A stretch of DNA of 64,000 nt, taken from G963704535 sp963704535. GTDB lineage: Bacteria > Chloroflexota > Chloroflexia > Chloroflexales > Roseiflexaceae. The DNA lies in NCBI GenBank assembly GCA_963704535.1, contig OY969916.1:1302001-1366000 (forward strand), given 5' to 3'. Both the position numbers and the translations under genes were made by a program. Positions 9,045 through 18,518 of the stretch are shown piece after piece. The first letter of the stretch is position 1; each line of letters starts with the position of its first letter. A model generated the notes under the pieces. That model had not been told where the DNA came from and searched no databases. It saw only the letters and a list, made by a program, of their open reading frames with translations.

Positions 9045-9059
9045 ACCAAACATAGAGCA

Positions 9060-11240
9060 TTAACGGCTCTCGTCGGCGCCAATATCGACCTGGCCGCCCT
9101 GGATGCGGGCCTGACCGTCAATATCGGCGCTGCCGACCGTCGCCAGGTTGGCGCCAGCATTGATCACCGGCGACGTCGTCCGTAGGTGCAGGTCGGGCGT
9201 TGTGGTGCTGGCGAGCTGCGGATCGACGAACTGCGAGTGCCCGTCGTTGCCGCTGCCGCTCTTGTAGGCCGCAAAGCTGGCGTACGTGACGTTCTTCCAC
9301 TGCCACGTGCTGCCCCCGGCGCCGCCTGGCGCATAGTATAGGTTGTAGTCCACGATATTGCCGGTGTTCTGGGTGTATGGATTGATGATCAAGAGGTTCT
9401 GCGAGTTGGCGTAGAAGATATTGTTCTCAATCGTATTGTTGCGCGTATCGAACTGTAGCAGCATCTCGCCATTACCTTCGTTGAGTGTATCGTTCTGATA
9501 CAGCGTATTGTTGACGATCATGCAGTTCTGGGTGCTGCCGCGCTCCGTATCGTACCCGCCGATCGCGATCCCCATCACCAAGTTGTGGTACACGAAGTTG
9601 TTCCGCACAATGATCGCGCTGGTCGCCTTGCCGGCGTGCTCGCTGGCAAGCTCGATCCCAATGTCTGACGCATACACGATATTGCGCTCGATCGTGATGT
9701 TCGTCCCGCCGTCCACATAGATCCCATCGGCGCTGCGCTCGTTCCCGTAGGCCGGGTTGCCGAACGAATCAATGTTGTAGACCGTATTCCCGCTGATCGT
9801 GCCGTTGCGAGCCTGGTCGTTCGCCGGCGCGGTGCCTTCGAAGCCGATCGCGTCGATCCCGATGTTGTTATTGTCGTGGATGAGGTTGTTGGTGATCTGG
9901 AATTGCTCGACGTTGCCGTTCACAACCAGCAACTCGCTCGACCCGAGCTTGAGATGATCCAACTCATTGCCGTCGATCACCAGGTTGTTTATCGACTGGC
10001 TGCCGGAGGTGCCGTAGACCGCGATGCCGTGGGCATCGCCGCCGTTCCTGCCGGTATAGTTCGTCTCGATATGGTGGATGTGGTTGTTACGCAGCTCGAT
10101 ATGGTGCGACGTGCCACGGACGTTGATCCCGACCGGCACGATCCCCCTGGCCGAGGTTTTGTAGTTGCGGATCTCAAAACCTTTGATGACCAGGTAGCTG
10201 CGGTCGACGATCAGGAACAGACCGGTATCACCAGATGGCACGCTCAGTCCGGCGCCGTCAACGATCGGAAGCTCACCGGGATAGTTTTGGAACGTGATGT
10301 AGCCGCCGACCGAGCCGGAGACATTGAGCGTGACGCGCTCGGCGTAGGTGCCACCCCGCACAAAGACAGTGCTGCCGACCGAGACACTGTTGGCCGCTTT
10401 CTGGATGGTGCGCCAGGGCGCGGCCAGGGTACCGGCATTGCTGTCGCTCCCGTTCGTCGCGACATAGTAGGTGGGGCCGCTCGATGTAGGCGTGCTCGTG
10501 GGTGTGCTGGTGGCCGGCGATGGGGTATTTGTCGGCGTGCTGGTTGGTGTGCTCGTGGGTGTGCTGGTGGCCGACGATGGGGTATTTGTCGGCGTGCTAG
10601 TTGGCGTGCTTGTGGGTGTGCTCATCGGCGTGTTGGTTGGCGTGTTTGTCGGCGTGCTGGTCGGCGTGCTGGTCGAACCGCCATCGCTGCTGGTGACGAC
10701 GATCGCCTCATAGTCCAGATCAACATTATCGCTGGCGTTGTTGGATACCACCTGCACGCGCAGTTCGCGGGTATCGCTCTTGACGTAGTTTGCCAGGGTG
10801 CCGGTGGCGTTGAAGGTCAGGAGGGTCCAGCGCCAATCGGCTGCGGCAGCGTTATCGCCGAGCGTCACCCATGCGCTTGTGCTCCAGTTGTACAGCTTCC
10901 AGGTCCAGGTCTGGCTGCTTTTCAGCGACCCAAGGTAATTGGCTTTGACCTGGATGCCGGTGATCGAGGCCGGCGTGACGCCGGTCGGCAACAGGTACTT
11001 CCGATAGCCGGCGTAGTTTGCTCCGCCGTCGGTGGTGAACTCGACGTATTTGTTCCAGTTGTTCTGGGTGCCGGATTGATCCTGCACGGCCAGGACGCTG
11101 ACCGGCTGGCCGCCGTCGCCGCCGGCAGTGGTGACATAGCTGGTCGGGCTGAGGGTAGTAGACGCTGCCAGGCTCGCAGTTGGCGCCAGCAGCGCGGCGA
11201 GGGTGAGCAGGACAACGACCGTCGGGATGATCCGTCGCAT
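9060..11240 (-). CDS. Secreted right-handed beta-helix protein (pectate-lyase-like fold)
   Basis: 726 residues from the ATG at 11240 (MRRIIPTVVVLLTLAALLAP), which starts a clean signal peptide cleaved near ASLA-AS; a longer upstream frame lacks one. Residues about 30-185 form a beta-sandwich-like module, about 187-253 a TPTSTPTNTP linker, and about 255-726 a DUF1565/parallel beta-helix domain opening YYVATNGSDSNAGTLAAPWR and rich in N-x-I/V-x-x-N turns (ENNIFYANSQNLL). Such domains bind and often cleave acidic polysaccharides. It is the last gene of the leftward locus with two sugar permeases and a binding protein, so it probably liberates their substrate outside the cell. The catalytic residues of a defined lyase family cannot be assigned. 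Confidence 0.8.
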   Translation of the reverse strand: MRRIIPTVVVLLTLAALLAPTASLAASTTLSPTSYVTTAGGDGGQPVSVLAVQDQSGTQNNWNKYVEFTTDGGANYAGYRKYLLPTGVTPASITGIQVKANYLGSLKSSQTWTWKLYNWSTSAWVTLGDNAAAADWRWTLLTFNATGTLANYVKSDTRELRVQVVSNNASDNVDLDYEAIVVTSSDGGSTSTPTSTPTNTPTNTPMSTPTSTPTSTPTNTPSSATSTPTSTPTSTPTNTPSPATSTPTSTPTSSGPTYYVATNGSDSNAGTLAAPWRTIQKAANSVSVGSTVFVRGGTYAERVTLNVSGSVGGYITFQNYPGELPIVDGAGLSVPSGDTGLFLIVDRSYLVIKGFEIRNYKTSARGIVPVGINVRGTSHHIELRNNHIHHIETNYTGRNGGDAHGIAVYGTSGSQSINNLVIDGNELDHLKLGSSELLVVNGNVEQFQITNNLIHDNNNIGIDAIGFEGTAPANDQARNGTISGNTVYNIDSFGNPAYGNERSADGIYVDGGTNITIERNIVYASDIGIELASEHAGKATSAIIVRNNFVYHNLVMGIAIGGYDTERGSTQNCMIVNNTLYQNDTLNEGNGEMLLQFDTRNNTIENNIFYANSQNLLIINPYTQNTGNIVDYNLYYAPGGAGGSTWQWKNVTYASFAAYKSGSGNDGHSQFVDPQLASTTTPDLHLRTTSPVINAGANLATVGSADIDGQARIQGGQVDIGADESR

Positions 11241-11396
11241 GGTGACTCTCCTTATCGCTGGACGGCTGTGACACCACACGATCGCGTGCCAGACAGGGAA
11301 CACAGCCGCCTGTTGTAAGCGCACCCCGCCGCTCGCTCCAGAACTAACCAGGGCTAGCCCTATACATCTCCTGTTCCGATAGCACCTCTCTTTCGT

Positions 11397-11576
11397 CTCT
11401 ATAGCATTCCTATCAGGGTTGTTACGTGGGAAGAGGCTTTTGTGGGGGCTTCCCCCACACCCCCTTTTACAACTCATTTAGGAACGCTCTATAGCATTCC
11501 TATCAGGGTTGTTACGTGGGAAGAGGCTTTTGTGGGGGCTTCCCCCACACCCCCTTTTACAACTCATTTAGGAACG
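11397..11576. repeat. Tandem pair of 90-bp MITE-like hairpin units
   Basis: Two identical 90-bp units (11397-11486, 11487-11576) lie between the beta-helix gene and the permease operon. Each has ends of the type CTATAGC(A/G)TTCCTA in inverted orientation and an internal palindrome around GTGGGGGCTTCCCCCAC. A third, diverged copy with better-kept ends is at 51378-51474. No coding capacity; the unit likely folds in RNA and could attenuate read-through from the permeases to the beta-helix gene. Confidence 0.85.
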
Positions 11577-11586
11577 CTCTATCGCT

Positions 11587-12468
11587 TCAACGCTTCACGC
11601 CCGTGAGAGCGATCCCCTCGATAAACTGGCGCTGGGCGACGAAGAAGATCGCGATCACCGGCAGGACGCTGACCAGCGCGCCCGCCATCATCACCGTCCA
11701 ACGGCCGGAATACTGGGTCTGGAACAACGCCAGGCCGACCGTGATCGTCGTCTTGTGCAGGTCGGTCGGCAAGTAGACCAGCGGGCTGAGCAGATCGTTC
11801 CAGGAGCCCAGGAAGGTGAAGACCGCCAGCGCGGCCAGGGCCGGCCGGGCCATCGGCAGGTAGATATTCCAGAAGATCTGGCGCAGCGACGCGCCGTCGA
11901 CGCGCGCTGCCTCGGCCAGGTCGAATGGGATGGTCAGGAAATACTGGCGCAGCAGGAACGTACCGAACGCGCCGCCCCAAAATGCGGGCAGAATCAGCGG
12001 TGCCCAGGTGCCGATCAGCCCAAGCCACTTGAACAGGATGAAGTTGGGCACTAGCGTGACCTGCGGCGGGATCATCAGCGTCGCCAACAGCGCCAGGAAC
12101 AGCGCCTGGCGGCCGCGGAAGCGCACGACCGCGAAGGCAAAGGCCGCCATGGAACATGTGATCGCCTGGCCAAGTGTGGCCAGTAGGGCGATCGCCAGGC
12201 TATTGCCGATCAGCCGGCTGAACGGCAGCTTGCTCCACAGTTCGGCGAAATTCTCAAACGTGATCGGGTCGGGGAGCAGCGCGCGGCTGAACTGGGCGTC
12301 GGGCTGCTTGAGCGCCGTCGCGACCATCCAGGCGAACGGGCCGATCATCACCAGCGCCCCCAAGCCAAGCAGCACATAGGTCAACACATCCAGGACGATC
12401 GCGCGACCGCGCATGCCCAGGCGGCGTTTCCCGGCCTGGGCGCGGCGCAACGGAAGCGTGTCATTCAT
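11587..12468 (-). CDS. ABC carbohydrate transporter permease, MalG/CUT1 type
   Basis: 293 residues with six predicted transmembrane helices and the cytoplasmic EAA loop EAARVDGASLRQIFWNIYLP near residue 190, the site that contacts the ATPase. This is the second inner-membrane subunit of a CUT1 sugar importer. It overlaps the upstream permease by 8 bp (ATG at 12468 inside the end of the gene finishing at 12461), a sign of translational coupling. No ATP-binding subunit is encoded in the window; CUT1 systems of this kind often share a multitask MsiK/UgpC-type ATPase encoded elsewhere. Confidence 0.92.
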   Translation of the reverse strand: MNDTLPLRRAQAGKRRLGMRGRAIVLDVLTYVLLGLGALVMIGPFAWMVATALKQPDAQFSRALLPDPITFENFAELWSKLPFSRLIGNSLAIALLATLGQAITCSMAAFAFAVVRFRGRQALFLALLATLMIPPQVTLVPNFILFKWLGLIGTWAPLILPAFWGGAFGTFLLRQYFLTIPFDLAEAARVDGASLRQIFWNIYLPMARPALAALAVFTFLGSWNDLLSPLVYLPTDLHKTTITVGLALFQTQYSGRWTVMMAGALVSVLPVIAIFFVAQRQFIEGIALTGVKR

Positions 12469-13348
12469 AAACCACCCAGCGGCGCTCCAGCCGGAAGTAG
12501 CCGAGCGTCAGGACAAAGATGATCAAGGCCAGGATGATCGCCTGGGCGCTGGCCGTGCCCATGCGGAAGAAGTTGAAGCCGTTGCGGTAGATCGAGAAGA
12601 CCAGCGTCGGCATATTCGAGGCGCCGTTCGAGCCGCGCGTCATAATATAAACGTACTCGAAGGCCTGAAAAGCGTTGATCGTCGCGATAATCGCCTGGAA
12701 GAAGATGCTCGGCGTGATCAGCGGCAGCGTGATATGGCGAAACTGCGCCCAGCCATTGGCGCCGTCGAGCTGGGCCAACTCGTAGTAGTCTCGCGGCACG
12801 GACTGCAAGCCGGCCAGGAAGATCACCATGCCGGTGCCGATCGCGCCCCAGATATTGACGACCACCACCGAGAACAGCACATGCCTTGTTCCGAGCCAGT
12901 CGATCCCCGACCCGCCGAGCGCCTCGATCATGCGGTTCAGCAGCCCGTTTTCCTTGCCGTAGATCCAGCTCCAGACCAGGCCGACCGCGACGGCCGAGGA
13001 GACTGTCGGCAGGAAGTAGGCTGTGCGAAAGAAGCTCCTGCCGCGGATCTTGCGGTTGAGCAGCAGCGCCACCAGCAGCGACAGCACGATCGTCCAGGGC
13101 ACGTACATCGCGCTGAAGGCAAAGGTCACGCCAAGCGCCTGCCGGAACAGGCTGTCCCTGAGCAGCCCGGCGTAGTTATCTAGCCCGGCCCAGACCGGCG
13201 GCGTAATCAGATCCCACTTCAGCAGGCTGATCCCGGTGGTCGCCAGCACCGACCCGAGCGCGCCGAATGTCAAGCCAATCAGCGTCGGCGCGAGCAACAC
13301 CACAAGCCAGATACGCTCGCGCCCCAGCGGTTTGATTCCAGACAGCAT
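12461..13348 (-). CDS. ABC carbohydrate transporter permease, MalF/CUT1 type
   Basis: 295 residues, six transmembrane helices, EAA-type loop YYELAQLDGANGWAQFRHIT near residue 190. It is the first permease of the importer, 16 bp downstream of the binding-protein gene and overlapping the second permease. The short cytoplasmic N-terminus (MLSGIKPLGRERIWL) is normal for CUT1 UgpA/LacF-like subunits rather than the long MalF form. Confidence 0.92.
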   Translation of the reverse strand: MLSGIKPLGRERIWLVVLLAPTLIGLTFGALGSVLATTGISLLKWDLITPPVWAGLDNYAGLLRDSLFRQALGVTFAFSAMYVPWTIVLSLLVALLLNRKIRGRSFFRTAYFLPTVSSAVAVGLVWSWIYGKENGLLNRMIEALGGSGIDWLGTRHVLFSVVVVNIWGAIGTGMVIFLAGLQSVPRDYYELAQLDGANGWAQFRHITLPLITPSIFFQAIIATINAFQAFEYVYIMTRGSNGASNMPTLVFSIYRNGFNFFRMGTASAQAIILALIIFVLTLGYFRLERRWVVYE

Positions 13349-13364
13349 GGTTCTCGACCCCTAG

Positions 13365-14705
13365 CTACTTGTTCTTGTTGAGCGCCTCGTCGGCCAGAGG
13401 TACGATCTCGTCGAGCGCCTCATCGATCTGCTTCTCGCCGTTCCAGACCGGCACCAGGTTGTCGCCGACGGCCGAGGCCCACTCGTCGTAGCCCTTGAAC
13501 GACGGCTTGGGCCGCGCGTACTTCAGCGCGTCGAGGAACACCTGGTGATTGATCGGCGCTGAGGTCTGCTTCAGGTAGACCGGGCTCTCGGCCACCGACT
13601 TCAGGACCGGGATGGCGAAGCCTAGCTCGGTCAGCCTGGTCTGGCCGGTCTGGCCGACGGCATACTTGATGAACTCCCAGGCAGCGTCGGCGTGCTTGGT
13701 GTCTTTGGAGACCACGAAGCCGGCGCTGTTGACGCTGGTGACCTGTCCGGCCGGCCCGGCTGGGAATGGCGCCACATCCCACTTGAAATTCACCTGGGCG
13801 TACTGCGGCACCACCCAGTGGCCGATCGTAGTCATTGCCGAGACGCCGGCCTGGAAGGGATCGTTGCCAAACTCCTGCGATTGCTGTGGAGTAGGCACCG
13901 ACTTATCGGTCGTCACCATGTCGGCGATGAAGTGCCACGCGTCGCGCGCCTGGCCCTCAGTGAGCAGCGTTTTGCTGTGGTCGTCGCTTAAGACCTGGCC
14001 ACCATGCGCCCAGATCGCCTCGCTCCAGAACAGCTCCATGTCCCAGAGATCTGGCGAGAAGCCCCACTGATCGATCTTGCCGTCACCGTCGGTGTCCCTC
14101 GTCAGCTTCTTGGCCGCCTCGCGCAGGTCGTTCAGGGTCCACGTGTCCGACGGGTAGGGCACGCCGGCCTTGTCGAACATGTCCTTATTATAGAACAGGA
14201 CGATCGTCTGGAAATCGCGCGGTAGGCCGTAGTACCCATCGGAGCGCTTATAGGTCTCAAGCGTGTTGGAATATAGGCCGTCCAGCAGGCCGGGGCTCTT
14301 GTCGATGTACGACTGGAGGTTCAGCAGCACGCCGCGCGAGGCCCAGTCTGGGTAGAGCGGCCCGTCCATGGCGAAGACGTCGGGCGGGGTTCCGCCGGCA
14401 TACAGCGTCTTGAGCTTGTTCCAATACAGATCCCAGTCGCTGACGTCAGCCTTGACCTTGATGTTTGGGTTGGCGGCCTGGAATTCGTCGACGATCTTCT
14501 GCCAGACGGCCAGCTCCTCAGGCGAGCCCCACATCATGTAGGTGATTTCGACCGGCTCGCCAGATGCAGCCGGCTGCGGCGCTTCGGATGCGGGTGCCGA
14601 GGCGGGCTGCGCGGCGACCGTGGGCTGGACCGCTGCGGTGGGAGCGCCACAGGCTGCCAGGAGCAGCGCACCCAGGAGTGCGCTCACCAGAACCATCTGC
14701 TTCAT
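13365..14705 (-). CDS. Extracellular solute-binding lipoprotein, family 1
   Basis: 446 residues. The start MKQMVLVSALLGALLLAACG gives a lipoprotein signal with lipobox LAAC; after a Pro/Ala-rich tether the mature domain begins EITYMMWGSPEELAVWQKIV, typical of family-1 sugar-binding proteins, with GGTPPDVFAMDG and GYYGLPRDFQTIVLFYNKD. It delivers sugar to the two permeases downstream. The gene starts only 30 bp from the left end of the IS630 element, so its native promoter has been pushed about 1.2 kb away and it must now use an IS-borne or newly formed promoter. Confidence 0.92.
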   Translation of the reverse strand: MKQMVLVSALLGALLLAACGAPTAAVQPTVAAQPASAPASEAPQPAASGEPVEITYMMWGSPEELAVWQKIVDEFQAANPNIKVKADVSDWDLYWNKLKTLYAGGTPPDVFAMDGPLYPDWASRGVLLNLQSYIDKSPGLLDGLYSNTLETYKRSDGYYGLPRDFQTIVLFYNKDMFDKAGVPYPSDTWTLNDLREAAKKLTRDTDGDGKIDQWGFSPDLWDMELFWSEAIWAHGGQVLSDDHSKTLLTEGQARDAWHFIADMVTTDKSVPTPQQSQEFGNDPFQAGVSAMTTIGHWVVPQYAQVNFKWDVAPFPAGPAGQVTSVNSAGFVVSKDTKHADAAWEFIKYAVGQTGQTRLTELGFAIPVLKSVAESPVYLKQTSAPINHQVFLDALKYARPKPSFKGYDEWASAVGDNLVPVWNGEKQIDEALDEIVPLADEALNKNK

Positions 14706-14735
14706 ATGCTGCCTCCTTATAGAGCTATCACACTA

Positions 14736-15933
14736 GTAGCTCGCCACAGTGATTATGCAGGATACAGACGATCCAGCTTCGTGCGGGCGCTGTCGCTGGT
14801 AAAGCGCCAGTCAATCGTCGCCTTGGCCCCATTCCGGCGCTCGGCCCAGGCGGCACTCTCACATCGCAGGGTTTGCTGGTCGGGAATGCGCTGATCCGAG
14901 CATTGGTTCGCCAGCACCGACAGTTCGATCTGGGCCATGTTCAGCCAACTTCCGTGCTTGGGGGTGTGATGTATCTCGAACTTGCGCGCAATCCGCCGTG
15001 CCTCACTGGCATCAAACACCTCATACAAGCTTGCCAGTGTATGGGTGTTAAGGTTGTCCATCACCAATCGAATACGTTCCGCATCGGGAAAATGCACGTC
15101 GACCAGCTCTTTCAAGACATGGGCGAAATCCAACGTACCACGCCGCTGTGTCACTTTGACATGCCGCCATCCACGCTCAGGGCAGGCGATCATGTAAAGG
15201 TTGCAGGTGCCTTCACGCTTATACTCATAATCATGCCGCTCGGCGCGACCAGGTGCGGCTGGTATGATCTCGCGCACCTCGCTGATCAGTTGCACCGAGC
15301 GCTCATCGACACAAACCCGTGGGCGTTTGGGATCTTGCGGCTCGGCATACAACTCCAGCACATCCTCCATCTGGCAGACAAACTCGGCGCTGACCGTAGG
15401 GATCACCCATTCCTCGACTTGCCAGGGCTTGAGGATGTTTTTTTAACGTCCGCCGCACCGTTTCATCCGAAATCGAGTCCACGATGCCCAGTTGGACCAC
15501 CTCGTCGGCCAATAATTGCATGGTCCAGCGCGCCTGTCCAGTGGGTGCAGCGCTACAGGTGATGGCGATCAGGTGCGCTTCTTGCTTCATGTCGAGCTTG
15601 CGCTTGGCGCCTGGACGCGGGCGTTCCTCCAACGCGCCCTCTAGATTGTCTTCCACGAACCGGCGCCGCAGCCGCTCAACCGTTGTGCGGGCGACGTGCA
15701 AGGATTGGGCAATGACATCATCTGTCGTGCCCGCATCAGCGTGCAGCAGGATATGTGCGCGCGTGAGCTTGCGGGCGGATAAGGTTCCCTTCTTGACCAG
15801 ATCGTGCAACGTCTGCCGCTCGTCGTCAGTTAACGTAACGATATATCGTTTGTGCATGCTGTCCTCCTGTCCGCGATATGCCACCAGCATAGTTGACAGA
15901 GGGACATCCTGCAAATCTATTGTGGCGGACCAC
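14736..15933. mobile_element. IS630-family insertion sequence
   Basis: About 1.2 kb bounded by TA dinucleotides (14734-14735 and 15934-15935), the target duplication expected for IS630/Tc1-type elements. The inverted ends begin GTAGCTCGCCACAG (left) and GTGGTCCGCCACAA (right, read inward) and both reach GCAGGAT; about 20 of 28 positions match. It carries one transposase gene split over two frames. It has landed between the solute-binding gene and the SIS gene of the sugar locus. Confidence 0.85.
14753..15857 (-). CDS. IS630 transposase in two frames (orfA/orfB)
   Basis: Part A starts at the ATG at 15857 (MHKRYIVTLTDDERQTLHDL, ribosome site AGGAGG) and contains the helix-turn-helix pair (TTDDVIAQSLHVARTTVERL). 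Part B holds the DDE core: D in RPRVCVDERSV, D in IRLVMDNLNTHTL, E in HGSWLNMAQIEL. The join is a run of seven A (minus strand, near 15440): the 0 frame reads TLKKHPQ while homology continues as NILKPWQVEEW in the next frame. Many IS630 elements use programmed frameshifting at A-runs, but a lost A would look the same. Whether the transposase is active is therefore open. Confidence 0.8.
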
Positions 15934-15967
15934 TAGACCCGATGCAGCTATGCCACGCCTTGGAGCG

Positions 15968-16025
15968 TAAAAATGTGGGAGGGTCTTTTTTTGGAGGGCG
16001 ACCCCTCCAAACCTCCCCCATTTTC
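15968..16025. terminator. GA-rich intergenic hairpin downstream of the SIS gene
   Basis: Nested inverted repeat: outer arms AAAATGTGGGAGG / CCTCCCCCATTTT, inner arms TTGGAGGG / CCCTCCAA with a short loop, just past the stop at 16060 of the leftward SIS gene. It belongs to the GAGGGG-xxx-CCCCTC hairpin group seen at several gene ends in this window and probably terminates or stabilises the transcript. Confidence 0.6.
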
Positions 16026-16059
16026 ACACTAGCGATGGAGGATGGAAGCGATAGGCAGT

Positions 16060-17106
<1,047 letters not shown>

Positions 17107-17177
17107 AGGGATCCTTTCGATCGGCCAAGCTTGTGCAAAGGAAGGTTGATCGGCCGACAAACCAGACGACGATAGAA

Positions 17178-17248
17178 ATCAATCACTCTTGATCAGCAGT
17201 ATACAAGGACATGCTCGTTTGTCAAGATTTTCTTTCAAATATCAATCA
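17178..17248. promoter_or_regulatory. Candidate DeoR operator: two ATCAATCA boxes
   Basis: ATCAATCA occurs at 17178-17185 and 17241-17248, one on each side of the leftward SIS promoter. DeoR-family proteins often bind two distant sites to loop DNA. The pair sits in the divergent intergenic region between the regulator and the SIS gene. Confidence 0.4.
17198..17225 (-). promoter_or_regulatory. Sigma70-type promoter for the SIS gene
   Basis: On the minus strand TTGACA (17225-17220), 16-bp spacer, TATACT (17203-17198). It lies about 95 bp upstream of the GTG start at 17106. Confidence 0.75.
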
Positions 17249-17298
17249 TATATAATCATAAGTGGCTCTACTTCTAATCAGAAACGTGCATGTGGTGC

Positions 17299-17327
17299 TT
17301 GACGCTCGCGCACATCTGCGCTAAGAT
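17299..17327 (+). promoter_or_regulatory. Sigma70-type promoter for the deoR-family gene
   Basis: TTGACG (17299-17304), 17-bp spacer, TAAGAT (17322-17327), about 55 bp upstream of the ATG at 17383. Together with the facing promoter it makes a compact divergent control region. Confidence 0.7.
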
Positions 17328-17382
17328 ATACGGGCATTGGAAGCAGAGAAGCGATGTTTCGGCTCCAGACAAGGGTTTTCAG

Positions 17383-18147
17383 ATGACGCTCAACGCCGAA
17401 CGCCAGCAGCAGATCGCACGCTTCATCCATGATCACCGCCGCGCAACCGTCGAGCAGCTGAGTGAGCGCTTCGGCGTGAGCGAAGCCACTATCCGGCGCG
17501 ATCTGGAAAGGCTCGACACGTTAGGGGCGCTCCAGCGCACTCACGGCGGCGCGATCGCGCTTGAGCGGGCCGCGCCTGAGCCGCCTGTCGTGCGGCGTAT
17601 GGCCGAGCATGACGAGGAGAAAAGCCGGATCGGCCGGGCTATCGCACGCTTGATCGATGACGGCGAGACGATCTTTTTAGGCTCGGGGACGACCACGCTT
17701 GAGGTGGCCCGCAGCCTGGGCGAAAAAAAGGATCTCAAGGTTATCACCAATGCCCTCAATATCGCCAACGTGCTCGCGAGCAACGAGCAGATCACCGTGA
17801 TTATCACCGGCGGCCTGCTCCGCCATTCCGAATTGTCGATGATCGGCCACCTCACCGAGCAGGCCCTGCGCGATCTGCACGCCGACAAGGTGATCATGGG
17901 GATTCGCGCGATCAGCATCAAAGAGGGGCTGACCAATGAGTACGGTATCGAAACGATGATCGACCGGACATTGATGGGCTTCGCCCCGCACATCATCCTG
18001 GCGGTCGATCACAGCAAGTTCGGCAAAGTCGCAACCGCAGTCGTCGCGCCCGTCACAGCCGTTCATATGATTGTGACGACTGACAAGGCACCCGGCGAAA
18101 TGGTCGCCGAGTTGCGCGCGCTGGGGATCGAGGTGATCTTTGGGTGA
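17383..18147 (+). CDS. DeoR-family transcriptional regulator
   Basis: 254 residues, the usual DeoR length, from the ATG at 17383 (MTLNAERQQQIARFIHDHRR). The N-terminal winged helix-turn-helix reads VEQLSERFGVSEATIRRDLE, the family signature; the C-terminal domain (about 75-254) has the sugar-phosphate isomerase-like fold with FLGSGTTTLEVARSL and DKVIMGIRAIS. DeoR proteins repress sugar-catabolic genes until a phosphorylated sugar binds. Divergent position next to the SIS protein suggests it controls the amino-sugar/polysaccharide locus at 9-17 kb. Confidence 0.92.
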   Translation: MTLNAERQQQIARFIHDHRRATVEQLSERFGVSEATIRRDLERLDTLGALQRTHGGAIALERAAPEPPVVRRMAEHDEEKSRIGRAIARLIDDGETIFLGSGTTTLEVARSLGEKKDLKVITNALNIANVLASNEQITVIITGGLLRHSELSMIGHLTEQALRDLHADKVIMGIRAISIKEGLTNEYGIETMIDRTLMGFAPHIILAVDHSKFGKVATAVVAPVTAVHMIVTTDKAPGEMVAELRALGIEVIFG

Positions 18148-18164
18148 GCGGATCGGCGGTATGC

Positions 18165-18209
18165 AGAAAGCGGGCGATCGAGATGTGCTATCTCGATCGC
18201 CCGCTTTCT
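18165..18209 (+). terminator. Hairpin terminator of the deoR-family gene
   Basis: Twenty-bp perfect arms (18165-18184, 18190-18209) with a GTGCT loop, 18 bp after the stop; arms start AGAAAGCGGGCGATCG. The 3' arm ends CTTTCTTT, a modest U-tract. Confidence 0.85.
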
Positions 18210-18518
18210 TTGTGCCTCGCGACAGTCGCGCTATTGTATCGTCGCCGGCAAGAGTGATGTCGCGAACTTGCTCTCGATGTCATAGCCACGGATCTCGCCG
18301 CCGTGCAGTATTTCGAGCGGGTGCGCTTCGAGATGTACCGAGCTGGAGCAGGCCCGCATCAGCCAGGTTCGCCACGCCGTTCACCGGTTCGCTTCCTGGA
18401 AGATTTTCATGAACCGACGCTGGCAACCTTACGCCGGCGCAAGCTGCCCAGCCTCGATGACGATGCCGACCCCGACGAACACCGTGCTGCCGGCGAGGTT
18501 GTTGCAACGACATTCCTC
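18210..18518. other. Intergenic, no supported gene
   Basis: About 310 bp with several short overlapping frames, none with coding support. A minus-strand stretch near 18440-18490 (NNLAGSTVFVGVGIVIEAGQ) reads like a scrap of a secreted protein but has no start or domain. I see no RNA gene. Confidence 0.5.

Noticed and set aside
9876..11318. 480-residue frame on the plus strand
   Set aside because: It is antisense to the beta-helix gene, whose signal peptide, linker and fold signatures are clear; the plus frame has no domain.
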